Positions 1-5,376 of a stretch of 5,376 nt of DNA are shown here, piece after piece. How positions within the stretch are numbered: position 1 is the first letter of the stretch; every line of letters begins with the position of its first letter. A model generated the notes under the pieces. It saw nothing but the letters and a program-made list of their open reading frames with translations, ran no database searches and had not been told where the DNA came from. This stretch comes from Anaerolineales bacterium (lineage in GTDB: Bacteria; Chloroflexota; Anaerolineae; Anaerolineales; Villigracilaceae): the NCBI GenBank assembly GCA_015489255.1, contig WGAD01000269.1, positions 1 to 5,376 of the forward strand. Reading direction: 5' to 3'. The position numbers and the translations under genes were made by a program.

Positions 1-239
1 GATATCAGATGGAAGAACAACCATCCGATGAAATGATGTACGCTTTCGATGTCTTGCGCTGCCCAGCGGCAGATTACCTCCGCGCCCACGGCGCCGCCGA
101 ACTCTGCCGTACCGCCTGGTGCGAGCTGGACGATCGGCTGGCGGCAGAATGGGGGCTGACCCTGACCCGCAGCGGTCTTCTCGCCTGCGGCGATGAACGT
201 TGCGACTTTCGCTTCCACCGCCAGCCGCCTCAAGGATGA
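1..239 (+). CDS. C-terminal part of an L-2-amino-thiazoline-4-carboxylate hydrolase-like protein (5' end outside window)
   Basis: About 78 codons are visible. The frame is open to the left edge (Tyr-Gln precede the first Met at position 9), so that Met is probably internal and the gene starts upstream. The visible part has a pattern I associate with the C-terminal half of the ATC hydrolase family: a Cys-Pro followed by a Tyr-Leu-Arg helix and Gly, then a Trp-Cys-Glu-Leu-Asp segment, a Gly-Leu-Thr-Leu-x-Arg strand, and a closing Cys-Gly-Asp-x-x-Cys-Asp-Phe-Arg-Phe motif. Characterised members open the thiazoline ring during L-cysteine formation, but many homologues have unknown substrates, so the reaction here is not established. 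The gene converges on the qcr operon and ends 54 bp from the qcrC stop. It has no evident functional link to the respiratory genes. I am fairly sure it is a real gene and moderately sure of the family. Confidence 0.6.
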   Translation, partial: YQMEEQPSDEMMYAFDVLRCPAADYLRAHGAAELCRTAWCELDDRLAAEWGLTLTRSGLLACGDERCDFRFHRQPPQG

Positions 240-240
240 G

Positions 241-272
241 AAAACCGCCCGCCGCGGAGCGCGGCGGGCGGT
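241..272 (-). terminator. Rho-independent terminator of the qcrABC operon
   Basis: A 12-bp perfect GC-rich stem (244-255 pairing with 261-272) closes a 5-nt loop at 256-260. Read on the minus strand it begins 21 bp past the qcrC stop and is followed at once by TTTT (complement of 241-244), the layout of an intrinsic terminator. On the plus strand the stem is followed by AGCATCC with no T-run, so it fits the minus-strand operon much better than the converging plus-strand gene. It could still hinder read-through from either side. Confidence 0.85.
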
Positions 273-293
273 AGCATCCAGACGAGAAGCGGT

Positions 294-1646
294 TTACGGG
301 GCCGCAGCAGCGGCATCATCCGCTGTTTGCGGCATACCGGCCTCCACCCAGCGGATGAACATCTGGACGTATTCGTCTTTGATCAGCTTGCCGTTGGGCG
401 GCATCACGTTGATGGTGCCCGTTTTGCCTTCCACCTCGTGCCCCTGAATGACTTGCAAGAGGATGCTGTCCATGTCGCCAGCGACGAGGTTGGGGGCGTT
501 GTCGCCCGTGGTCAGGATCTCCTCGTAGGAGGTCATCAGGTAGTTGTTGTTTTCCTTGCCCGGGCGGTGGCAAGAGAGGCAGTAACGCTTGACGATCGGC
601 TCGATGTGCACATCGTAGGAGGGGACTTCGCCCTCGGCCAGGGCGGGGATGCCGCCAGCCTGCGCCTCTGCCGGCGCCTCGATGCGATCGTCCCAGGTGT
701 AACGCATGAAGGCCACCAGGGCATCGATTTCGTTGGGCGAAAGCTCCATGCCAAAGGGCGGCATGCCCGATTCGGGCCAACCATCGCGGATGATATTGCG
801 CAAGGTTTCGTCGGTGAAGGTGTACATCACATCGTTGCTGTTGATGGCAGTTACGATGCGGCCATCCAGCCCTTCCACGCCTTGGATTTCGGTCACCCGG
901 CCCTCAGGGCCATGACATTCGGCGCAGTATGTGCTGTAAAGGTCTTGTCCGGCGGCGATCTGTTCGCTCACGCTGGCGAAGATTTGCTCTTCTTCCTTCG
1001 GCGGCGCGCTGGCAGCCAGCGGGAAGACGGTCGCCAGGCTGGCGCCGATCATACCGAGGGCGGCCAGACCGGTGACGACGAGCATGGCTTTGCGCTGGGA
1101 AGCCGGTTCTCGCACCACGCGAGCCAGGACGAAGAGCACCACCAGCGTCAAGCCGGGGATGGTCAAGCCGGCGAGGCGCTGCAAGTTCTTGAAGAACACC
1201 TGCTCCGGCGTGGGCGCTGGCACCAGCGCCATGACCGTCAGCAGGACGATATCCAGCACAATCAACCCCATGACGCTCAAAGCCAGCACCCGCTTGGAAT
1301 AGTGCCGGTAGGGGTTGCGATCGATGAAGGGCAAAACGAGGAGCACCACAATCCCGATGGTGGGGATGAGAATGGCGCCCACCCATTCGATGCTGCCCGG
1401 GATGAACTTCAGGAACTCAAACATGAAGAGGAAATACCATTCCGGGCGCGGCAGGTAGGTGGTGTCGTTGGGGTTGACTTTCGGCTCTGGCTTGACGCCG
1501 ACAAAAGTCGCCAGACCGACGAGCAAAAGGAAGAGGGCAAAGGAAACGAGCACATCTTTGTAGATGCTATCGGGCCAGAACTTTTCGCCATGTTGCAAGG
1601 CCCGCTGGTAGCGTTCGCGCACGCGCTGTTTGTGTTTTTCATCCAT
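294..1646 (-). CDS. qcrC: Complex III cytochrome b C-terminal subunit (subunit IV type) fused to two cytochrome c domains
   Basis: This 450-residue membrane subunit combines the quinol-oxidation half of cytochrome b with electron-exporting haem c domains. Residues 24-141 resemble cytochrome b6f subunit IV, with the Qo-site PEWY motif at 68-71 and hydrophobic helices near 31-50, 86-107 and 119-142. Two further helices lie near 160-177 and 186-209, joined by a loop rich in Arg and Lys (about 178-186) that should be cytoplasmic, which puts the C-terminal half outside. The first c domain has CAECH at 241-245 and a likely Met ligand at M295 (GMPPFG). The second has CLSCH at 356-360 and a candidate Met at M415 (NVMPP). 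The second domain, with its Cys-Leu-Ser-Cys-His and a later Val-x-Gly-Asp-x-x-Ser stretch, recalls planctomycete-type cytochrome c domains. Bacillus QcrC is about 255 residues with one haem c, so this protein is much longer. The start has AGGAG nine bases upstream and lies 12 bp after the qcrB stop. The Ala-rich C-terminal tail is probably disordered. Confidence 0.93.
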   Translation of the reverse strand: MDEKHKQRVRERYQRALQHGEKFWPDSIYKDVLVSFALFLLLVGLATFVGVKPEPKVNPNDTTYLPRPEWYFLFMFEFLKFIPGSIEWVGAILIPTIGIVVLLVLPFIDRNPYRHYSKRVLALSVMGLIVLDIVLLTVMALVPAPTPEQVFFKNLQRLAGLTIPGLTLVVLFVLARVVREPASQRKAMLVVTGLAALGMIGASLATVFPLAASAPPKEEEQIFASVSEQIAAGQDLYSTYCAECHGPEGRVTEIQGVEGLDGRIVTAINSNDVMYTFTDETLRNIIRDGWPESGMPPFGMELSPNEIDALVAFMRYTWDDRIEAPAEAQAGGIPALAEGEVPSYDVHIEPIVKRYCLSCHRPGKENNNYLMTSYEEILTTGDNAPNLVAGDMDSILLQVIQGHEVEGKTGTINVMPPNGKLIKDEYVQMFIRWVEAGMPQTADDAAAAAP

Positions 1647-1658
1647 GGTTGCGTTCTC

Positions 1659-2318
1659 CTAGTCTTCCTCGGAGGGATATTCCGATTCCCCGTGGCGGAT
1701 GATGAGATACAGGTGTGCCGTGATCAACAAAGCGAGGGTGGCGGGCAGCACCCAAACGTGGGTGGCAAAGAAGCGGGAGAGCGTCAGCGCGCTCAGATCC
1801 GTGCCACCGCGCATCACGCGGGTGATGAAATCGCCGGCGAAGGGCACCAGACCGGCGATCTCCGTGGCCACCGTCGTCGCAAAGTAGGAACGCTGATTCC
1901 ACGGCAGCAGGTAACCGGTCAACCCCAGGCCGAGGGTGGTCAACAGCAGCAGCACACCGATCACCCAGGTCAGCTCGCGGGGATATTTATAAGAAGCGGT
2001 GGTGAACACACGCAGCATATGCACGAAGACGATGAAGACCATCAGGTTGGCGCCCCAGTGGTGAATGCCACGGATCAGCCAGCCGAAGGCCACCTCGTTC
2101 ATGATGTACTGAATGCTGTCGTAGGCATGGTCGGGGGAGGGGGTGTAGTACATCAACAAGAAGATGCCCGTTACCCCTTGCATAATGAACAAAAACAGAC
2201 TGGCGCTGCCCAGGGTGTTCCACCAGGTTCCCTCCGGTTCCGGGCGGTCCAGCAGCGCCTTATACATGTCGTTCAAACCAAGACGTTCATCGAGCCACTC
2301 GAAGACTTTGGATGCCAT
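1659..2318 (-). CDS. qcrB: Complex III cytochrome b N-terminal subunit (cytochrome b6 type)
   Basis: This four-helix dihaem cytochrome b forms the core of the quinol:cytochrome c oxidoreductase together with QcrC. At 219 residues it matches the usual length of cytochrome b6, and it aligns from the N-terminus (Lys-Val-x-x-Trp-x-x-Glu-Arg-Leu) through the Pro-Arg-Glu-Leu-Thr-Trp and Gly-Tyr-x-Leu-Pro-Trp motifs. The haem ligands are H86, H100, H187 and H202. The 14 residues between H187 and H202 are the b6/Bacillus spacing, against 13 in mitochondrial cytochrome b. Helices lie near 34-57, 80-104, 114-136 and 183-207. Residue 35 is Thr, where chloroplast b6 has the Cys that covalently holds haem ci/cn. 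The gene starts 5 bp after the qcrA stop. Its Shine-Dalgarno-like AAGGAAGGG lies in the end of qcrA, which suggests coupled translation. Confidence 0.95.
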   Translation of the reverse strand: MASKVFEWLDERLGLNDMYKALLDRPEPEGTWWNTLGSASLFLFIMQGVTGIFLLMYYTPSPDHAYDSIQYIMNEVAFGWLIRGIHHWGANLMVFIVFVHMLRVFTTASYKYPRELTWVIGVLLLLTTLGLGLTGYLLPWNQRSYFATTVATEIAGLVPFAGDFITRVMRGGTDLSALTLSRFFATHVWVLPATLALLITAHLYLIIRHGESEYPSEED

Positions 2319-2323
2319 GACAC

Positions 2324-2812
2324 TTACCCTTCCTTGAAGAAAATGAACAGGTTGCCGTCTTCGATCTTGAATTCGTATTCATCCAGCGGGCGCGGGGGTG
2401 GGCCGCTAATCACCTCGCCATCGACCGTAAAAGCGGCATCGTGGCAGGGGCAGACATAAGCGTTTTCCGTCTCTTCCCAGGCTACGCGGCAGCCAAGGTG
2501 GGTGCAGATGTTGGAAAGCACCTTGAAATCGGTTTCCGATTCGCGCACAACAAACCCACCATAGGAGCTGGATGTCCGTTCCCAGCCATTGACCTGGGTG
2601 CGGGTGAAGTTAAAGGGCGCAGGCACGCCCACCTGGTATTGATCAACCGGCCCCAGCGGAATCCATTGTTCGCGCGCGCCGCCCGATTTAAGTGCCGGGT
2701 CGAGCACGTAACCGATCGCCGGCAGGGCGATGCCGGCGCCCATGATCGTACCGAAGAAGCCAGACACCAGTTTGACAAAATCCCTGCGGGACACTTTATA
2801 AGAACGTCCCAT
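2324..2812 (-). CDS. qcrA: Rieske [2Fe-2S] iron-sulfur protein of complex III
   Basis: This 162-residue Rieske subunit takes one electron from quinol at the Qo site and passes it to the c-type haem. The N-terminus carries a Tat-type motif, SRRDFVK at 8-14, followed by a hydrophobic segment near 15-37 that should stay as a membrane anchor. The soluble domain has both cluster-binding boxes: CTHLGC at 103-108 (ligands C103 and H105) and CPCH at 121-124 (ligands C121 and H124). C108 and C123 are the expected disulfide pair. The Pro-rich loop GPPPRPL follows at 137-143. The frame is open further upstream to a Met at 2968, but that 52-residue extension runs through the AT-rich promoter region and looks nothing like a Rieske N-terminus. 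The start at 2812 has a near-perfect Shine-Dalgarno and puts the Tat motif in its normal place. It is the first gene of the qcr operon. Confidence 0.95.
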   Translation of the reverse strand: MGRSYKVSRRDFVKLVSGFFGTIMGAGIALPAIGYVLDPALKSGGAREQWIPLGPVDQYQVGVPAPFNFTRTQVNGWERTSSSYGGFVVRESETDFKVLSNICTHLGCRVAWEETENAYVCPCHDAAFTVDGEVISGPPPRPLDEYEFKIEDGNLFIFFKEG

Positions 2813-2816
2813 AACA

Positions 2817-2824
2817 ACCTCCTT
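2817..2824 (-). promoter_or_regulatory. Ribosome binding site that decides the qcrA start
   Basis: On the minus strand AAGGAGGT stands four bases before the ATG at 2812. It is the strongest Shine-Dalgarno in the window and supports this start over the in-frame Met 156 bp upstream. Confidence 0.85.
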
Positions 2825-2858
2825 GGCTGGTATGCAATGCAAATTTAAAGCATGATGT

Positions 2859-2888
2859 ATTATAAAGTAAAAGCAGGGGGATTTATAA
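2859..2888 (-). promoter_or_regulatory. Candidate sigma70-type promoter of the qcr operon
   Basis: On the minus strand a perfect TATAAT lies at 2864-2859. The hexamer 18 bp upstream (TTATAA, 2888-2883) matches the -35 consensus at only three of six positions. Transcription would start near 2852, giving a leader of about 40 nt before the qcrA ATG. The surroundings are strongly AT-rich inside GC-rich DNA, so a chance TATAAT is possible. A weak -35 box could mean dependence on an activator. Confidence 0.45.
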
Positions 2889-2905
2889 GGTGAAATCTGA
2901 TTAAT

Positions 2906-2933
2906 TTGCAAAGGAAATAAGTCACTGTTTAAT
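2906..2933 (+). promoter_or_regulatory. Weak candidate promoter for the sdh operon
   Basis: TTGCAA at 2906-2911 (four of six matches to the -35 consensus) and TTTAAT at 2928-2933 (five of six to the -10) are 16 bp apart. Other -10-like hexamers, TAAAAT at 2941-2946 and GATAAT at 2949-2954, compete and lack good -35 partners. The true start cannot be chosen from sequence alone. Confidence 0.25.
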
Positions 2934-2998
2934 TTGGGAGTAAAATAGGATAATGTAGCATCGCGCAATTTTATTTTTGTGTCAGAGGAGGCAGAAGA

Positions 2999-3385
2999 AT
3001 GGCATTGAAACGCAATGTCGGGTTCTGGCAGGGGCTAAAATACAAAGGCGGCGGGCCTATGTGGGCCTGGATTTTGCACCGCCTGAGCGGCCTGTCTATC
3101 TTGCTCTTCGTCGGGCTTCATGTCATTGGCGCATTTCTCACTGCCCAGTTCGGCAGCGATGTTGGGATCGCCATCAACGTCATCTACGAGGCCTGGTGGT
3201 TCCAATTGTTTGTCTATTTTGGCATCATCTTCCACGCAGTCAACGGGCTGCGGATCATCATCCTGGATTTTTGGCCGGCCCTGCTGGAATATGAACGCGA
3301 GGCCATTTGGGCTTCCTGGTTCGTCATCCTGCCCATCTATTTTCTGGCCGCCTTTTCTATCATCACCCACGCCCTCGGCGGCTAG
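2999..3385 (+). CDS. sdhC: Succinate dehydrogenase cytochrome b556 membrane anchor subunit
   Basis: At 128 residues this matches the typical SdhC size (E. coli about 129). It forms, with SdhD, the membrane anchor that holds haem b and the quinone site of complex II. The N-terminal amphipathic part leads to HRLSG at 27-31, the conserved SdhC box that includes the Ser and Arg near the quinone. Helices run near 29-50, 66-92 and 104-124. FHAVNGLR at 78-85 carries H79, which corresponds to the axial haem ligand in E. coli SdhC (H84). H41 and H124 are further membrane histidines of unknown role. The start has GAGGAGG seven bases upstream. It is the first gene of the sdh operon, and sdhD follows after 20 bp. 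Confidence 0.9.
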   Translation: MALKRNVGFWQGLKYKGGGPMWAWILHRLSGLSILLFVGLHVIGAFLTAQFGSDVGIAINVIYEAWWFQLFVYFGIIFHAVNGLRIIILDFWPALLEYEREAIWASWFVILPIYFLAAFSIITHALGG

Positions 3386-3394
3386 GGCACTTGC

Positions 3395-3400
3395 GGAGGA
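3395..3400 (+). promoter_or_regulatory. Ribosome binding site that decides the sdhD start
   Basis: GGAGGA stands five bases before the ATG at 3406. The same frame is open back to a Met at 3307 inside sdhC, but that codon lacks such a site and would give a 99-bp overlap, so 3406 is preferred. Confidence 0.8.
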
Positions 3401-3405
3401 GCATC

Positions 3406-3831
3406 ATGCAAAGAAGAATCCCTGCACGCGCATTCAGTTTTGAATACATCATGTGGATGTTCATGCGCATCTCCGGGTTGACCATGTCCATCCTGGCCCT
3501 GGTTGGCATTGGCTACGCCCTCTACATTGGCGCGCGCACCCAAATGGACATGGGCACGCTCTTGCGCTGGACTTTCTTCCCTATTGGAACGCATGTAGCC
3601 GCCAGCGACATCGCCGTGCTGGAACAGTGGATCAACCCGTTCTGGACGATCATGCAATACGTCATGATCCTCTTCGCCATCACCCACGCGTTCAACGGCT
3701 TCCGCATGGTGGTGGAGGACTTCATGGGCGCCGGTTGGGGCACGCAACTGTTCCGCGGCCTGGTTGCCCTTCTCTGGCTGTTCTCCCTGTTCATTGCGTT
3801 TAACATCATTCAAACCTCAGGAGCGATCTGA
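3406..3831 (+). CDS. sdhD: Succinate dehydrogenase hydrophobic membrane anchor subunit
   Basis: This 141-residue protein is the second anchor subunit of complex II. It has three likely helices near 19-42, 79-103 and 113-136, with a loop of about 35-40 residues between the first two. ITHAFNGFR at 92-100 places H94 where E. coli SdhD has its haem b ligand (H71), and an acidic residue, D105, follows as in other anchors. The first helix begins MRISG (20-24), resembling the HRLSG box of SdhC but with Met for His. The protein is somewhat longer than E. coli SdhD (115). Its TGA overlaps the sdhA ATG by one base, so the two are probably translationally coupled. The assignment rests on position between sdhC and sdhA, the topology and the His motif. 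The C/D naming could be swapped in some schemes. Confidence 0.85.
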   Translation: MQRRIPARAFSFEYIMWMFMRISGLTMSILALVGIGYALYIGARTQMDMGTLLRWTFFPIGTHVAASDIAVLEQWINPFWTIMQYVMILFAITHAFNGFRMVVEDFMGAGWGTQLFRGLVALLWLFSLFIAFNIIQTSGAI

Positions 3832-5376
3832 TGGCGAATTACCAGTATCACCAATACGAAGTCATCGTCGTGGGCGCCGGCGGGGCCGGCCTGATGGCCG
3901 CCCTGTACGCCTCCCGCTCTGCCAGCACGGCCGTCTTGAGCAAACTCTACCCCACCCGCTCGCACACCGGCGCCGCCCAGGGCGGCATCGGTGCGGCATT
4001 GGGCAACATCGAAGAAGACCGCCCCGAATGGCACGCCTACGACACCGCCAAAGGCAGCGACTACCTCGGCGATCAGGACGCCATTGAATTCATGACCGCC
4101 AAAGCGCCGGAAGTGGTCTATGAACTGGAACACATGGGCTTGCCCTTCAGCCGCACGCCCGAGGGAAAGATCGCCCAGCGGCCCTTCGGCGGCCACACCA
4201 ACAACGAAACCGGCAAACCGGTTCGCCGCGCCTGCTATGCTGCCGACCGCACCGGTCATATGATCTTGCAGACGCTCTACCAGCAGTGCGTCAAGAACAA
4301 GGTCAATTTCTACGATGAATTCCAGGTAATGGACCTCATCGTCCGCGACGGCAAAGTGGCCGGCGTGGTTGCCATCGAACTGGCGACCAGTGAGTTGCAC
4401 GTCTTCCACGCCAAATCGGTGATCTTCGCCACCGGCGGCCACGGTCGCGTGTGGGAGATCACCTCCAACGCCTACGCCAACACCGGCGACGGCATCGCCA
4501 TCGCGCTGCGGCGCGGCATCCCGGCGGAGGACATGGAATTCTTCCAATTCCACCCCACCGGCATCTACCGCCTGGGCATTCTGATCACCGAAGGCGTCCG
4601 CGGCGAAGGCGGCGTGCTGATCAACGACAAGGGCGAGCGCTTCATGGACAAATACGCCCCCAACGTCAAAGACCTGGCCTCCCGCGACGTGGTCAGCCGC
4701 GCCATGTACCTGGAAATGCGCGATGGCCGCGGCATCGGCGGCAAGCGCTACATCTACCTGGACGCCCGCCCCGAAACCATCAACAAATACGCCGCCCTCG
4801 ACGGACGCACCAACCCGGACGGCTCTCCCTACACCATCACCGGCGAGGAACTCCTGCAACGCCTGCCCGATATCATCGACTTCTGCCGCACCTACCTCGG
4901 CGTGGACCCGGTCACCCAGCCGATGCCCGTCCAGCCGACCGCCCACTACGCTATGGGCGGCATCCCGACGGATGTCCACGGGCGCGTGCTGGTGGACGAG
5001 AAGAACACCGTCATGCCCGGCTTCTACGCCGCCGGCGAAGTGGCCTGCGTTTCGGTGCACGGCGCCAACCGCTTGGGCACCAATTCCCTCCTTGACCTGG
5101 TCGTTTTCGGCAAGGAAGCCGGCATCGACGCCGCCAACTACGCCAGCAACACCGACTTCGTCCCCCTGCCAGAAGACCCGACCGAATTCGTCCGCCAGCA
5201 ACTGGACAGCCTGCGCAGCGGCGACGGCAGCGAAAACGCTTATGAAATCGGCCAGGAAATGAAACGCATCATGTTCGACCACGTGGGCGTCTTCCGCACC
5301 GAAGAGGGTATGGCCCATGCCTTGCAAAAAATCCGCGAACTCAAGGCCCGCTATCAAAACATCCGCGTCGCAGACA
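3831..5376 (+). CDS. sdhA: Succinate dehydrogenase flavoprotein subunit (3' end outside window)
   Basis: The first 515 codons of the catalytic subunit are present and the frame is still open at the right edge. It oxidises succinate to fumarate with covalently bound FAD on the cytoplasmic face. The dinucleotide-binding GAGGAG lies at 15-20. SHTGAAQGG at 44-52 has H45 as the covalent FAD attachment, the same number as in E. coli. FHPTG at 240-244 (H241), TEGVRGEG at 253-260, R285 in SRDVVSR, H372 in PTAHYAMGG and R414 in HGANRLGTNSLLD match the substrate-binding and proton-transfer residues of the family. Between R285 and H372 there are about 19 more residues than in E. coli SdhA. AGGAG lies seven bases before the ATG, which overlaps the sdhD stop. 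Family proteins run near 580-640 residues, so roughly 65-125 residues of the C-terminal domain are missing. sdhB is expected downstream but cannot be seen. Confidence 0.97.
   Translation, partial: MANYQYHQYEVIVVGAGGAGLMAALYASRSASTAVLSKLYPTRSHTGAAQGGIGAALGNIEEDRPEWHAYDTAKGSDYLGDQDAIEFMTAKAPEVVYELEHMGLPFSRTPEGKIAQRPFGGHTNNETGKPVRRACYAADRTGHMILQTLYQQCVKNKVNFYDEFQVMDLIVRDGKVAGVVAIELATSELHVFHAKSVIFATGGHGRVWEITSNAYANTGDGIAIALRRGIPAEDMEFFQFHPTGIYRLGILITEGVRGEGGVLINDKGERFMDKYAPNVKDLASRDVVSRAMYLEMRDGRGIGGKRYIYLDARPETINKYAALDGRTNPDGSPYTITGEELLQRLPDIIDFCRTYLGVDPVTQPMPVQPTAHYAMGGIPTDVHGRVLVDEKNTVMPGFYAAGEVACVSVHGANRLGTNSLLDLVVFGKEAGIDAANYASNTDFVPLPEDPTEFVRQQLDSLRSGDGSENAYEIGQEMKRIMFDHVGVFRTEEGMAHALQKIRELKARYQNIRVAD

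Larger units (their letters stand above)
2813..2998. promoter_or_regulatory. AT-rich divergent intergenic control region between qcrA and sdhC
   Basis: This 186-bp stretch separates the head-to-head operons and contains no credible gene. It is visibly AT-rich while the flanking genes are GC-rich. It contains the qcr promoter candidate, a weak sdh promoter candidate, both ribosome binding sites, and two inverted copies of an 8-mer (TGCAAATT at 2838-2845, AATTTGCA at 2903-2910). Both operons must be driven from here unless an internal promoter exists. Confidence 0.8.

Noticed and set aside
241..272. The GC-rich palindrome as a CRISPR repeat or mobile-element end
   Set aside because: It occurs once, has no spacer array or target duplication, and its position between convergent genes with a minus-strand T-run explains it as a terminator.
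327..2459. A 710-codon open frame on the plus strand antisense to qcrC, qcrB and part of qcrA
   Set aside because: It runs opposite three well-recognised genes, crosses their boundaries, and encodes a His/Gln/Gly/Asp-rich product with no recognisable motif. Long antisense frames arise readily from the codon bias of GC-rich genes.
2813..2968. N-terminal extension of the Rieske protein by 52 residues from an upstream Met
   Set aside because: It would be translated through the AT-rich promoter region, would bury the Tat motif at residues 60-66, and lacks a good ribosome binding site, while the Met at 2812 has a near-perfect one.
3307..3405. Upstream start for sdhD inside sdhC
   Set aside because: It would overlap sdhC by 79 bp and lacks a Shine-Dalgarno, whereas the ATG at 3406 has GGAGGA five bases before it and gives a normal anchor-subunit length.
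4451..5262. Plus-strand frames of 179-214 codons within sdhA
   Set aside because: They are Arg/Pro/His- or Ser/Thr/Pro-rich shifted readings of sdhA. The sdhA frame itself is continuous with no frameshift.
3810..5357. A 515-codon open frame on the minus strand antisense to sdhA
   Set aside because: The product is a monotonous Ala/Val/Gly/Asp/His-rich sequence typical of reverse-strand reading of GC-rich genes, while the plus strand clearly encodes SdhA with all its active-site residues.

Overview
The window holds two divergent respiratory operons plus the tail of an unrelated gene. On the minus strand is a complete three-gene quinol:cytochrome c oxidoreductase (complex III) operon, qcrA-qcrB-qcrC. 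On the plus strand is the start of a succinate dehydrogenase (complex II) operon, sdhC-sdhD-sdhA, with sdhA cut off by the window end. The coding DNA is GC-rich. The cytochrome b is split in b6/subunit IV fashion, and subunit IV is fused to c-type cytochrome domains. These traits suit a Gram-positive-like or Chloroflexota-type respiratory bacterium. I lean towards Chloroflexota, but this is inference from architecture and not a database match.

Layout. At 1-239 (+) is the C-terminal end of a protein resembling the L-2-amino-thiazoline-4-carboxylate hydrolase family. At 241-272 a strong GC hairpin, followed by a T-run only when read on the minus strand, ends the complex III operon. From 2812 down to 294 (-) run qcrA (Rieske protein with a Tat-type signal), qcrB (four-helix cytochrome b6-like) and qcrC (subunit IV with two extra helices and two CxxCH haem c domains). 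The gaps between them are 5 and 12 bp. At 2813-2998 lies an AT-rich divergent control region with a perfect TATAAT for the qcr side and two distant copies of an inverted 8-mer. From 2999 to the end (+) run sdhC, sdhD and sdhA. sdhC and sdhD are 20 bp apart, and sdhD and sdhA overlap by one base.

How they work together. SdhA oxidises succinate, and the SdhC/SdhD anchor passes electrons to membrane quinone. The Qcr complex re-oxidises quinol, and its fused c-haem domains presumably carry electrons to a terminal acceptor outside the cytoplasm. The head-to-head arrangement links consecutive steps of one electron-transport chain. The most notable details are the long double-haem QcrC and the replacement, in QcrB, of the cysteine that anchors haem ci/cn in b6-type proteins by threonine. 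I see no mobile element, CRISPR array, RNA gene or clearly new system.
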